DNA of 33,293 nucleotides from Phycisphaerae bacterium (GTDB taxonomy: Bacteria; Planctomycetota; Phycisphaerae; Tepidisphaerales; Tepidisphaeraceae), in assembly GCA_025924315.1 (NCBI GenBank), contig JAICIO010000059.1:1-33293 (forward strand), in the 5' to 3' direction. The position numbers and the translations under genes were made by a program. This document shows positions 14,029 through 21,735 of this stretch, in pieces. The notes under the pieces are model-generated. The model did no database searches, had not been told where the DNA came from, and saw nothing but the letters and a program-made list of their open reading frames with translations. Numbering within the stretch: position 1 is the stretch's first letter; each line of letters opens with the position of its first letter.

Positions 14029-15456
14029 ATGACGAACGCAGTACACATTCAGCGCAGCTTCGAAGCGTGGCGAGACGCCGCGAGGAAGCTCATCGCGCTC
14101 GACGTTCCACCGGATGCTATCGCATGGATTGATGACGACTCGTCATCGCTTTTGCCGGAGCTTGATTTGCCCGACGCGGCGCCCTCGGCATTTCAAGTTC
14201 CCGCCGAATTTGTCGGCTTCTCGCGCCTCGTCGCCTGCTTTCGCGATCCGCAGCGATGGGCGCTTCTCTATCGCATGCTTTGGCGGCTGACCCATGGCGA
14301 GAAGCAGTTGCTGCAGGACGCGACCGACGACGACACGCATCGGTTCTTCGCAATGCACCGCAAGGTGCGCCTCGATCGCCACAAGATGACCGCGTTCGTG
14401 CGCTTTCGTGCGGTTCAGTCGGAAGATGGATCGGAGCCGCACTACATCGCGTGGCATCGGCCGGACCATTTTATCCTGCGTCTCACGGCTCCGTTTTTTC
14501 AACGTCGCTTCGCAAGTATGAAATGGACTATCCTGACGCCTGACGAGAGCGTTACCTGGGATGGGACCGACCTTCGCTTCAGCGAGGGCGTGCCCGCGTC
14601 GCAGGCGCCGGCGGGCGATGAGTTGGAGACGCTTTGGCGAACGTATTACGCGAACAGTTTCAACCCGGCTCGGTTGAACCTGAAGATGATGCGCCGCGAG
14701 ATGCCGGTGCGGCATTGGGCGACGCTGCCGGAGACGGAGGTAATCGATGACCTCATCCGAGAAGCGCCCAGGCGCGTGGAGGAGATGGTGAAGAAGCAAA
14801 CGGCGACGAAGTGCAAATCGACCGGATCGGCCGCGGATTTTCTTCCGCCGCGGATTTCGCTTCCGCAGCTGCGCGATGCGATTCAGGGCTGCCGTGGTTG
14901 CGACTTGTATTGCAACGCGACGCAGGCGGTATTCGGCGAGGGCCCGAAGGACGCGTCGATCATTTTCGTCGGTGAACAGCCAGGCGATCAGGAGGACCTC
15001 GCGGGCAAACCGTTCGTCGGCCCATCGGGTCATTTGCTCGATGAGGTGATGGAGGAAGTCGGCATTCCGCGTGATGAGGTGTACGTGACGAACGCGGTGA
15101 AACATTTCAAATTTGAGCCGCGCGGCACGCGGCGAATTCACGCGAAGCCGAATGCACGTGAGATGGCGGCATGCAAGCCGTGGTTGGCCTCTGAGATTTC
15201 GGTCATCAAACCAGAGATCGTCGTCTGCCTCGGATCCACGGCGGCTCAACAACTCTTAGGCAAACAATTCCGCGTCACGAAATCCCGCGGCGAGTGGATC
15301 AAAACCGATTTCGCACCGCGCGTGATGGCGACGGTGCATCCGTCGTCACTATTGCGGATGCCCGATCACGATGCGCGTGTTCAGGCGCGGAAGATGTTCA
15401 CGCATGACCTGAATCTTGTCGCGAAGGCGCTGCGGAAGATGAAGGCAAGTGCGTAG
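14029..15456 (+). CDS. udgX: DUF4130 - UdgX-family uracil-DNA-binding fusion protein
   Basis: A 475-residue two-domain protein. The N-terminal half (about 1-260) is the DUF4130 / SAM-associated DNA metabolism domain, with LLYRMLWRLTHGE, MHRKVRLDRHKMTAFVRFR and HYIAWHRPDHFIL. A short linker leads to a UdgX-type uracil-DNA glycosylase (about 285-470). That domain has the iron-sulfur cysteines CRGCDLYC, the uracil-pocket motif GEQPGDQED (315-323), the UdgX-specific loop ending RRIH with His371, and HPSSLLR (His437). In characterised UdgX proteins the histidine of this loop forms a covalent bond with the abasic site after uracil removal. ATG at 14029 is chosen over a TTG 12 bases earlier; neither has a strong ribosome site. 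It is probably co-expressed with the radical SAM gene. Confidence 0.93.
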   Translation: MTNAVHIQRSFEAWRDAARKLIALDVPPDAIAWIDDDSSSLLPELDLPDAAPSAFQVPAEFVGFSRLVACFRDPQRWALLYRMLWRLTHGEKQLLQDATDDDTHRFFAMHRKVRLDRHKMTAFVRFRAVQSEDGSEPHYIAWHRPDHFILRLTAPFFQRRFASMKWTILTPDESVTWDGTDLRFSEGVPASQAPAGDELETLWRTYYANSFNPARLNLKMMRREMPVRHWATLPETEVIDDLIREAPRRVEEMVKKQTATKCKSTGSAADFLPPRISLPQLRDAIQGCRGCDLYCNATQAVFGEGPKDASIIFVGEQPGDQEDLAGKPFVGPSGHLLDEVMEEVGIPRDEVYVTNAVKHFKFEPRGTRRIHAKPNAREMAACKPWLASEISVIKPEIVVCLGSTAAQQLLGKQFRVTKSRGEWIKTDFAPRVMATVHPSSLLRMPDHDARVQARKMFTHDLNLVAKALRKMKASA

Positions 15457-15522
15457 CGGCGAATTGATTCCGCTTCGCGCTTCGAGTCATCCTGAAAGAG
15501 TGTGATGTTTTGGAATGAGTGA

Positions 15523-15595
15523 ACGAGCCGCGACCGTAAGGGAGCGGTTCTCGTTTCAACATCGCACAAACCGCTCCCTGACGGTCGCGGCTCGT
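15523..15595. repeat. Long inverted repeat, family F
   Basis: Two 27-base arms (15523-15549 and 15569-15595) match at 26 positions; the left arm starts ACGAGCCGCGACCGTAAGGG. It lies in the 347-base gene-free gap after udgX, which is filled almost entirely by three repeats in a row. Confidence 0.92.
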
Positions 15596-15613
15596 CATAA
15601 AAAGTCACAGGCT

Positions 15614-15679
15614 CTGAGCGCAGCGAAGGATCCTCAGCATCAAGCGGCGCCCGATATCGAGATTCTTCGCTTCGCTCAG
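15614..15679. repeat. Inverted pair of CTGAGCG(A/C)AGCGAAG units
   Basis: CTGAGCGCAGCGAAGGATC (15614-15632) faces GATTCTTCGCTTCGCTCAG (15661-15679), 17 of 19 positions paired. Similar units are widespread in the genomes of soil bacteria. The loop contains no gene. Confidence 0.75.
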
Positions 15680-15696
15680 AACGTGTCATCTTTTCA

Positions 15697-15770
15697 GCGT
15701 GGCGAGGGCAGCTTGTCCTCGCCAACGCGGCTGTAGCCGCAAATGCGAGGGCGAGACGCCCTCGCCACGC
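15697..15770. repeat. 74-base palindromic repeat, family C copy 1
   Basis: The ends GCGTGGCGAGGGC and GCCCTCGCCACGC mirror each other, and the centre holds a second hairpin, GCGGCTGTAGCCGC. Outer flanks continue the symmetry toward 15796 (AAAAGATCACACGCTCTCAG). It differs from the copy at 21595-21668 at three of 74 positions. Confidence 0.93.
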
Positions 15771-15803
15771 AAAAGATCACACGCTCTCAGAATGACGGCT
15801 TGT

Positions 15804-17045
15804 CTAAACGCGCGATCCGATGAGGCTAGGTTCTCGAACGACGGGCTGAGGCACGATCGGCGATGTCGGTTCCGCATGATCGTCCGCTTTCGGAAGTTCA
15901 GGCTTTCGGAAGCGGTTCTTCAGCTTCAGGAAGGGTTGTTCATACATCCAATAGCTCACCGTTGCCATCGCGATGCTGATGACCAGCGCGATCACGAAGA
16001 AGAGCCAGTCATGCTGGCTCCGCACGCGCTTCGTCGCGTTCATCGCGAGCATGTGCAGGAGATACAGGCCGTAGCTGATCGTGCCGATGTAGCGGACGAC
16101 GGGGTTGCCGAGGATCAGCGACAGGCCGTTGTCGTTGCGGATGCAGCACGCGCCGACGATCAGCACCATCGCGAGAATGAGCGGCGGTTCGAAGAAGAGA
16201 ACCATGAGATGCTGATGAGCGATGTCTTCTTCGCCGAGCCCGACGCCGTGTTGGTACAGGAGGTATGTGCCGAGGAGTAGTAGCATCGCGACCGGTGCGG
16301 CGGCTCGGGAGCCTAAAACCTTCCACGCGATCTTGAACCCGCCGGGGCGATGGAAGAGGTAAGCGAGACCGCAGCCCAGGCAGATCGATGACGCGATGCT
16401 CGTGACGAACCGCGACGTCGTCGTCCACGGATAGTTGATGATCCCAAGACCCGCGCAGATCTCCATCGCCATATCGATGCCGGCGAGGCTCAGGATGATC
16501 GCCAGCGGCATCCACCATTTCACTTTCGAGAAGAAGCGCACGACCGACGGCCAGAAGAGATAAAACTGCTCTTCCGTCGCGAGCGACCACGCGAACGCGA
16601 AGATGACGCGGTCGGAAGCATCTTTGTTCACGAACCAGTTGTTGGTGTAGCTGAGATAGAACGGCAGGTTGTGGAAATACGCGCCCCGTTCGGGGCCGTG
16701 CTCGATCACAAACACCAGCCCGGTGTACAGCAGCACCGAAGCGTAATAGAGCGGAAAGATGCGCAGTGTCCGGCGGATGTAAAAGTTTTTGAGCGAGATC
16801 TCGCCGCTCTTCATCTGCTCGCGCAAAAGCAGCGTGGTGATCAGGAACCCACTGATGACGAAGAAGAGCGAAACGCCATGCTGGCCGGTGCGGAAAAAGT
16901 TGGTGGAGATCAGCTGACAGTGAAAGCCGATCACCATGATGATGCTGAGGCAGCGCAGGCCGTCGAGCGACCCAAAGTATTTGGCGCGCAGGTACTGCTC
17001 GTGCGCAATCTGATAGTCCAGTTTCTCCGACAACTTGCTCTCCAC
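15804..17045 (-). CDS. Membrane acyltransferase, AT3 family (OafA/YrhL-like)
   Basis: A 413-residue integral inner-membrane protein of the acyltransferase-3 family, which O-acetylates or O-acylates surface glycans and similar substrates using cytoplasmic acyl-CoA. Family signatures: LDGLRCLSIIMVIGFH with conserved Arg31 and His42, VSLFFVISGFLITTLLL, and the loop IRRTLRIFPLYY. About ten hydrophobic segments follow, with the positively charged C-terminal tail ending in a Pro-rich stretch (about 380-413). The start is a GTG at 17045 without a clear ribosome site. The gene is divergent from the first glycoside hydrolase, with 113 bases between starts, so both may share a control region. Substrate is unknown; the setting suggests a cell-surface polysaccharide. 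Confidence 0.92.
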   Translation of the reverse strand: MESKLSEKLDYQIAHEQYLRAKYFGSLDGLRCLSIIMVIGFHCQLISTNFFRTGQHGVSLFFVISGFLITTLLLREQMKSGEISLKNFYIRRTLRIFPLYYASVLLYTGLVFVIEHGPERGAYFHNLPFYLSYTNNWFVNKDASDRVIFAFAWSLATEEQFYLFWPSVVRFFSKVKWWMPLAIILSLAGIDMAMEICAGLGIINYPWTTTSRFVTSIASSICLGCGLAYLFHRPGGFKIAWKVLGSRAAAPVAMLLLLGTYLLYQHGVGLGEEDIAHQHLMVLFFEPPLILAMVLIVGACCIRNDNGLSLILGNPVVRYIGTISYGLYLLHMLAMNATKRVRSQHDWLFFVIALVISIAMATVSYWMYEQPFLKLKNRFRKPELPKADDHAEPTSPIVPQPVVREPSLIGSRV

Positions 17046-17158
17046 TCTTGTCGAGCACCCACAGGAAGGACGTGTTCGATAAGCATGTCACATGGGTCAA
17101 AGAATGCAAGTTTTTTGGTAAGCTTTGCGCGTCAAATCGATGGAAAGGCAGAGTTTGT

Positions 17159-19039
17159 ATGGGGCGTGCCGTGTGTTATCGGATCTTCGTGATTGTCTGT
17201 GTTCTTGCGGTTTTTGCCGAGCCGGTGCGGGCGGAGCGATCACTCCCCAAGCCGTTGCCGAATCATCCAGGCAATATCTTTCAGGCCGGCGAGGACGTGC
17301 AGGTTCCTCTTCCCGCCAAAGCGACCGGAAATTGGACGCTGTTTGATATCGAGAACAAGCAGATCGGCGAATCGCATCCGGCTTCAGAGAAAGTTGATCT
17401 CGGGAAACTTCCTGTCGGCTATTACGAATTGCGCGGCGAGCAGCCGGCGCAGAAAGTTTACAGCGGCGTGATTGCGCCGCTCGTCGCGCCGACGCCGATG
17501 ACTTCGCCCATCGGCATCGATGTCGGCATGGCGTGGTTCTGGCCCGATGACGCTTCGCGAAAAGCCGTCGCGAACATCTGCACGCTCGCCGGAATGAACC
17601 GCGTGCGCGATCGCATGAGCTGGCCGGAGCTCGAGCCGAAGAAGGGGGTGTTCGCGCCGCGGAATCGATACGACGAGACCGCGGAGATTCAAAGCGAAGC
17701 AGGCCTTCAAGTCTTGCAGGTGAACCACATCGGCGCGCCGTGGTCGAAAAATGGTCGTCGCTTTCCTGAAGACCTGCGCGATGCCTACGACTTCTACAAG
17801 GAGATCGCCAAGCGCTTCAAAGGGAAGATCGTCGCGCTCGAGCCGTGGAACGAAGCCGACATCGAAATGTTCGGCGGACACACCGGAACTGAGATGGCGT
17901 CGATGCAGAAGGCGAGCTATCTCGGCATCAAGGCGGGCAACGCGGACATGATCGCGTGCGAAAACGTGTTCGCGATCGCGCGGCCGGAAACGCTTAAAGA
18001 TTTCACCGCCAACGACGCGGGCCCTTACTTCGATCGCTTCGATATCCACCACTACGTCATCATGGATCGCTACCCGTCGTATTACGCGCTCTACCGTGCC
18101 GCCAGCGCCGGCAAGCCGATGTGGGTGACGGAGTTCAACGTCACCGTCGATTGGGCGGACGAGAAGACGCACGAGCCGGATGAAAAAAACCTGCGCATTC
18201 AGGCGCTGCGCTTGCCGAAAATGTTCGCGATGTCGCTCTATGAAGGCGTCGAAGCGCAGTTTTATTTCATGCTGCCGCACTACGTCGAGCGCAAGCTGCA
18301 ATACGGGTTGCTGCACGAGGATTTGACCCCTCGGCCGGCGTTTATGTCCCTCGCCGCGGTCGGGCGTTTGCTTGCGGATGCGAAGCCGATCGGGCGATGG
18401 GATGTGGGCAATCCGAAGGTCCATGGTTACGTCTTTCGCGCCAAGCCCGACGGCGTGGAGAAGTATGTCATCGTGCTTTGGTCCAGCGGCGGGGATAAGA
18501 CATATCTGCTCAACGTCCCGACCGAAAAGATTTTCGACGAATACGGCCGCGAGACCAAAGGCAGCTGGATCGGCGAGGTGAAGCTGATGAACGAACCGCT
18601 GATCGCGGTGACGAGCGTCGATCCGTCGGGCGCGATGAAGCTGATTCCACCACCGAAAGCGCCGCCGGTCTCCGATGAAAAGCCGTCGCCGGTGGTGCTC
18701 CAAGTGCTGTTTCCAGATTCGGCGCGAAGCGTGAACCAGTCGCTGTACCACCTCGCGACCGATCAGCCGCAGAAGGTGGCGCTTTTCGCCTACAACTTTT
18801 CCGATCACGCGGTGAAGGGTGAGCTCAAGGTCGATCCGAACGACGAATGGCAGCCGAAGCTCAAATCCGCGAACGTTGAACTTAAGCCCAACGATCGCGT
18901 CGAGATCCCGCTCACGGTTACCGCTTCAACCGAGCATCCCACGACCCAACCCATCCGAGTGACCGGCGATTTCGCGGCCGATGGGAAACCGATCGTCTCG
19001 TTCGTCGTTGCCCCGCCGGCGCAGGAGAACCGGAAGTGA
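17159..19039 (+). CDS. Secreted clan-A-like glycoside hydrolase, paralog 1
   Basis: A 626-residue exported protein. A signal peptide (about 1-26, MGRAVCYRIFVIVCVLAVFA then EPVRA) is followed by a small beta domain (PNHPGNIFQAGEDV), and a TIM-barrel-like catalytic domain from about 120 to 430. The expected acid/base is Glu232 in LEPWNEAD and the probable nucleophile Glu325 in MWVTEFN, as in GH families of clan A (GH5, GH39, GH44 and others); the family cannot be fixed by eye. The C-terminus (about 520-626) is an immunoglobulin-like domain (AYNFSDHAVKGELKVD). ATG at 17159 is chosen since it directly starts the signal peptide. A paralog follows with a four-base overlap. Confidence 0.82.
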   Translation: MGRAVCYRIFVIVCVLAVFAEPVRAERSLPKPLPNHPGNIFQAGEDVQVPLPAKATGNWTLFDIENKQIGESHPASEKVDLGKLPVGYYELRGEQPAQKVYSGVIAPLVAPTPMTSPIGIDVGMAWFWPDDASRKAVANICTLAGMNRVRDRMSWPELEPKKGVFAPRNRYDETAEIQSEAGLQVLQVNHIGAPWSKNGRRFPEDLRDAYDFYKEIAKRFKGKIVALEPWNEADIEMFGGHTGTEMASMQKASYLGIKAGNADMIACENVFAIARPETLKDFTANDAGPYFDRFDIHHYVIMDRYPSYYALYRAASAGKPMWVTEFNVTVDWADEKTHEPDEKNLRIQALRLPKMFAMSLYEGVEAQFYFMLPHYVERKLQYGLLHEDLTPRPAFMSLAAVGRLLADAKPIGRWDVGNPKVHGYVFRAKPDGVEKYVIVLWSSGGDKTYLLNVPTEKIFDEYGRETKGSWIGEVKLMNEPLIAVTSVDPSGAMKLIPPPKAPPVSDEKPSPVVLQVLFPDSARSVNQSLYHLATDQPQKVALFAYNFSDHAVKGELKVDPNDEWQPKLKSANVELKPNDRVEIPLTVTASTEHPTTQPIRVTGDFAADGKPIVSFVVAPPAQENRK

Positions 19040-20892
19040 TTTTGGCGCGATGGTGTTTGATCCTCGCTTCGCTCGGCATCGCGACGCTTGTGCGCGGTGC
19101 GGATCGACCGATTCCCCGCCCGCTGGCGAATCATCCTGGGAATGTATTTCTGCAAGGCGAAGACGTCGTGGTGAAGGTTGCGCCGAAAGCGGTGGAAGAT
19201 TGGAAACTGATCGATTACGACGGCCACACGGTCCGCGAAGGAAAGTCACACGGTCAATCGATTGATTGCGGCGCACTGAGCGTCGGCTACTACGATCTGG
19301 AGATCGGAACGACACGCGTCGCGATTGGCGTGATTGCTCCACTGCGCGCGCCGACGCCGTGGGATTCACCGATCGGATCAGATACCGCCGCTTCGTGGTT
19401 TTACAAAACCGATGCCGAGTGGAAATCCGCGGCGAACTTAGCGGCGCTGGCGGGGATGAACTGGGTCCGCGATCGGCTCAGCTGGCGCGAAACTGAGTTG
19501 AAGCGTGGCGAGTTTGTTCCGCACATCAAGTACGACGACACTGCCCGCATCTTACACGACGCGCAGCTGCGGATTCTTACCGTGATGCACGCATCGCCGC
19601 CGTGGGCGAATCCGGATTTTCGACGGTTTCCTACGGATCTGCGCGACGCCTCTCATTTCTACCACGTGTGGGCGGGACGGTTGAAAGGATTGGTCGATGC
19701 CTTCGAGCCCTGGAACGAGGCGGACTGGAATCACAGCGGGGCGGAGATGGCCTCGTTGCAGAAGGCGTGTTATCTCGGCATCAAGTCCGCCAATCCAGAT
19801 GCGATCGTTTGCCAGAACGTTTTCGCTACAGCGTATCCCAACACCGTGCGCGAGTTCGCCGCGAACGACGTCTGGCCCTACTTCGACACCTTCAACTTTC
19901 ATCATTACCAGCCGATCGAGCAGTATGCGGAGCTCTATGGCGCGCTGCGACCGATCTCGGCCGGGCGCCCGCTCTGGATAACCGAAGTCGGCACCAAGGA
20001 CATTTCCTGGACCGGCGATGCAAAGGTGCAGGATCCGGATGAGGCGAACCTGCGGTTGCAGGAGGAGCTTGTTCCCAAGATGTTCGCCGCGGGGCTGAAT
20101 CAGGGCGCGGCGGAGATGTTCTATTTCATTCTCGGGAATTATGCGGAAGGGCAAACGCAGTTTGGTCTCCTGCGGCGCGACCTGACTCCGCGGCCCGGAT
20201 ATCTCGCGCTCGCGGCTGTGGGACGTTTGCTCGCCGGCGCAAAGCCGCTCGGGCAGATCAAAGATGATCAAAAGAATCTGCGCGCATTCGCGTTTGAGGC
20301 GCTCCCGGATGGAACGAAACGCGATGTCATTGTGGCGTGGGCGACGCGCGACGAGGCGGACCTGAATCTCAGGACGATGCCCGCCGCGGTGTTCGACCAC
20401 CTCGGCCGCGAGATGAATGCACAATCGAAGACATTCAAGGTCGGTGCAGCGCCCGTGTTCGTGATCCTTCCGTCGAATTCGGCGGGGCAAATGAACTTGA
20501 TTTCACCACCCAAACCCCCACCGCGGCTCGAAGGTCACCCCTCGCCGATTGTTTTGCAGGCGGCGTTCCCGGCGGCGCAGCTCGCACCGCCGCCTCTGTT
20601 CGCCGAGCGAGTTGCCGCCGGATCGGCGCAATCGATTCCGCTCGCGGCATATAACTTCTCCGACCACCTCGCGAAGGGTGATCTGAAGGTTGATCCGCCC
20701 GCCGGTTGGAGAGTTTCGCTTCCGAATCCTTCAGTCGAGTTGAAGCCGCATGACCGCCAGGCAATTGCGATGACAATTGAGATCCCGGCGGTGGCGACGA
20801 CGCAACCAATTCGCGTCACAGGTGATTTCGGCAACGACGGCAAAGCGATCGTCTCGTTCGCAGTTGCGCCGGAAACGCGGCCCGCGAAGTAG
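19036..20892 (+). CDS. Secreted clan-A-like glycoside hydrolase, paralog 2
   Basis: A 618-residue exported protein with the same architecture and many identical blocks as the upstream gene: NHPGNVF, GEDV, GVIAPLRAPTP, LAGMNWVRDRLSW, RRFPTDLRDA, EPWNEADW, EMASLQKACYLGIKSANPD, QFGLLRRDLTPRP and AYNFSDHLAKGDLKVD. The putative acid/base is Glu228 and nucleophile Glu317 (LWITEVG). Signal peptide about 1-21 (MILARWCLILASLGIATLVRG). The GTG start at 19036 lies inside the end of paralog 1 (GTGA), indicating coupled translation. The Ig-like end is shorter in the loop regions. The pair likely arose by tandem duplication and diverged. Polysaccharide target unknown. Confidence 0.82.
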   Translation: MILARWCLILASLGIATLVRGADRPIPRPLANHPGNVFLQGEDVVVKVAPKAVEDWKLIDYDGHTVREGKSHGQSIDCGALSVGYYDLEIGTTRVAIGVIAPLRAPTPWDSPIGSDTAASWFYKTDAEWKSAANLAALAGMNWVRDRLSWRETELKRGEFVPHIKYDDTARILHDAQLRILTVMHASPPWANPDFRRFPTDLRDASHFYHVWAGRLKGLVDAFEPWNEADWNHSGAEMASLQKACYLGIKSANPDAIVCQNVFATAYPNTVREFAANDVWPYFDTFNFHHYQPIEQYAELYGALRPISAGRPLWITEVGTKDISWTGDAKVQDPDEANLRLQEELVPKMFAAGLNQGAAEMFYFILGNYAEGQTQFGLLRRDLTPRPGYLALAAVGRLLAGAKPLGQIKDDQKNLRAFAFEALPDGTKRDVIVAWATRDEADLNLRTMPAAVFDHLGREMNAQSKTFKVGAAPVFVILPSNSAGQMNLISPPKPPPRLEGHPSPIVLQAAFPAAQLAPPPLFAERVAAGSAQSIPLAAYNFSDHLAKGDLKVDPPAGWRVSLPNPSVELKPHDRQAIAMTIEIPAVATTQPIRVTGDFGNDGKAIVSFAVAPETRPAK

Positions 20893-20895
20893 TGT

Positions 20896-20970
20896 GTGGC
20901 ACAGCCGCCCTCGGCTGTGCTCCTGGGGATGCCGCGCGAAGCGAAGCACAGCCGAGGGCGGCTGTGCCAC
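20896..20970. repeat. Inverted repeat, family B copy 2
   Basis: Left arm starts GTGGCACAGCCGCCCTCGGC, identical in its first 26 bases to copy 1 at 10180; the right arm ends GAGGGCGGCTGTGCCAC. It lies between paralog 2 and the ECF sigma gene, ending 18 bases before the sigma start, so it is in the probable leader of that gene. Confidence 0.92.
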
Positions 20971-20988
20971 ATGCAGCGAGCGTCAATC

Positions 20989-21543
20989 ATGGCCGACACC
21001 AAGCCCGATCAAACCGGTTCTTCATCCTCGCGTGATCGCTCCGCGGAGGAGTTGTTGCCGGCGATTTATGACGAGCTGAAAAACCTCGCGATCCATCGCA
21101 TGGCACAGGAACGGCCGGGGATCACGCTGCAGGCGACGGCGCTCGTGCATGAGGCGTATTTGCGACTGGGGACGTCGAAATTCGCGAACAAGGCTCATTT
21201 CTTTCACGCCGCCGCGGAGGCAATGCGGCGAATCCTCATCGAATCGGCCCGAAAACGCGGACGCGTGAAGCGCGGCGCGGGCATGAAGCAGCTGCCAATG
21301 AACGTGCTCGATTTGGCGGTCGCGCCCGATCCGACAGAAATCGTGGCGTTCGATGACGCGATTCGGCGCCTTGAAGAACAGACGCCGTTAGCCGCACAGG
21401 TCGTGCGGCTGCGTTTTTATGCCGGATTGACGGTCGACGAGGCGGCCGAGGCGATGAACGTGTCGCCGCGAACGATCAACCGCGAGTGGACGTTCGCGAG
21501 GGCGTGGCTGTTTCGCGAGTTGAATCAGGCGGAGACGGAATGA
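20989..21543 (+). CDS. ECF-type RNA polymerase sigma factor (TIGR02999-like)
   Basis: A 184-residue extracytoplasmic-function sigma factor. Region 2 is DELKNLAIHRMAQERPGITL, ATALVHEAYLRL and the DNA-melting/-10-reading helix HFFHAAAEAMRRILIESARK; region 4 is LRFYAGLTVDEAAEAMNVSP with the recognition helix RTINREWTFARAWLFREL. This layout is the subgroup common in planctomycetes and acidobacteria that is encoded next to Ser/Thr kinases instead of an anti-sigma factor. Start at 20989 (MADTKP) is preferred; an in-frame ATG at 20971 lies at the edge of the repeat. No anti-sigma gene is seen. The kinase at 21736 is the probable upstream regulator, by phosphorylation or common pathway (inference). 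Confidence 0.93.
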   Translation: MADTKPDQTGSSSSRDRSAEELLPAIYDELKNLAIHRMAQERPGITLQATALVHEAYLRLGTSKFANKAHFFHAAAEAMRRILIESARKRGRVKRGAGMKQLPMNVLDLAVAPDPTEIVAFDDAIRRLEEQTPLAAQVVRLRFYAGLTVDEAAEAMNVSPRTINREWTFARAWLFRELNQAETE

Positions 21544-21566
21544 CGGACGTCGTTCGGCGAACACCC

Positions 21567-21694
21567 GTCATCCTGAGAGCGTGTGATCTTTTCAGCGTGG
21601 CGAGGGCATCTTGCCCTCGCGAACGCGGCTGTAGCCGCAAATGCGAGGGCGAGACGCCCTCGCCACGCAAAAAATCACAGACTCTCAGGATGAC
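21567..21694. repeat. 128-base palindromic repeat, family C copy 2
   Basis: Outer arms GTCATCCTGAGAGCGTGTGA (from 21567) and ATCACAGACTCTCAGGATGAC (ending 21694, shown shortened) enclose the 74-base core 21595-21668 that is 71/74 identical to copy 1. It occupies most of the gap between the sigma gene and the kinase gene. Confidence 0.93.
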
Positions 21695-21735
21695 ACTTCC
21701 AACACCTGTGCGCGGCAAATCGTGGCGACTGTGAA

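Noticed and set aside
17384-18808. 474-codon minus-strand frame opposite the first glycoside hydrolase
   Set aside because: Antisense shadow; the opposite strand shows signal peptide and active-site motifs conserved in a paralog.
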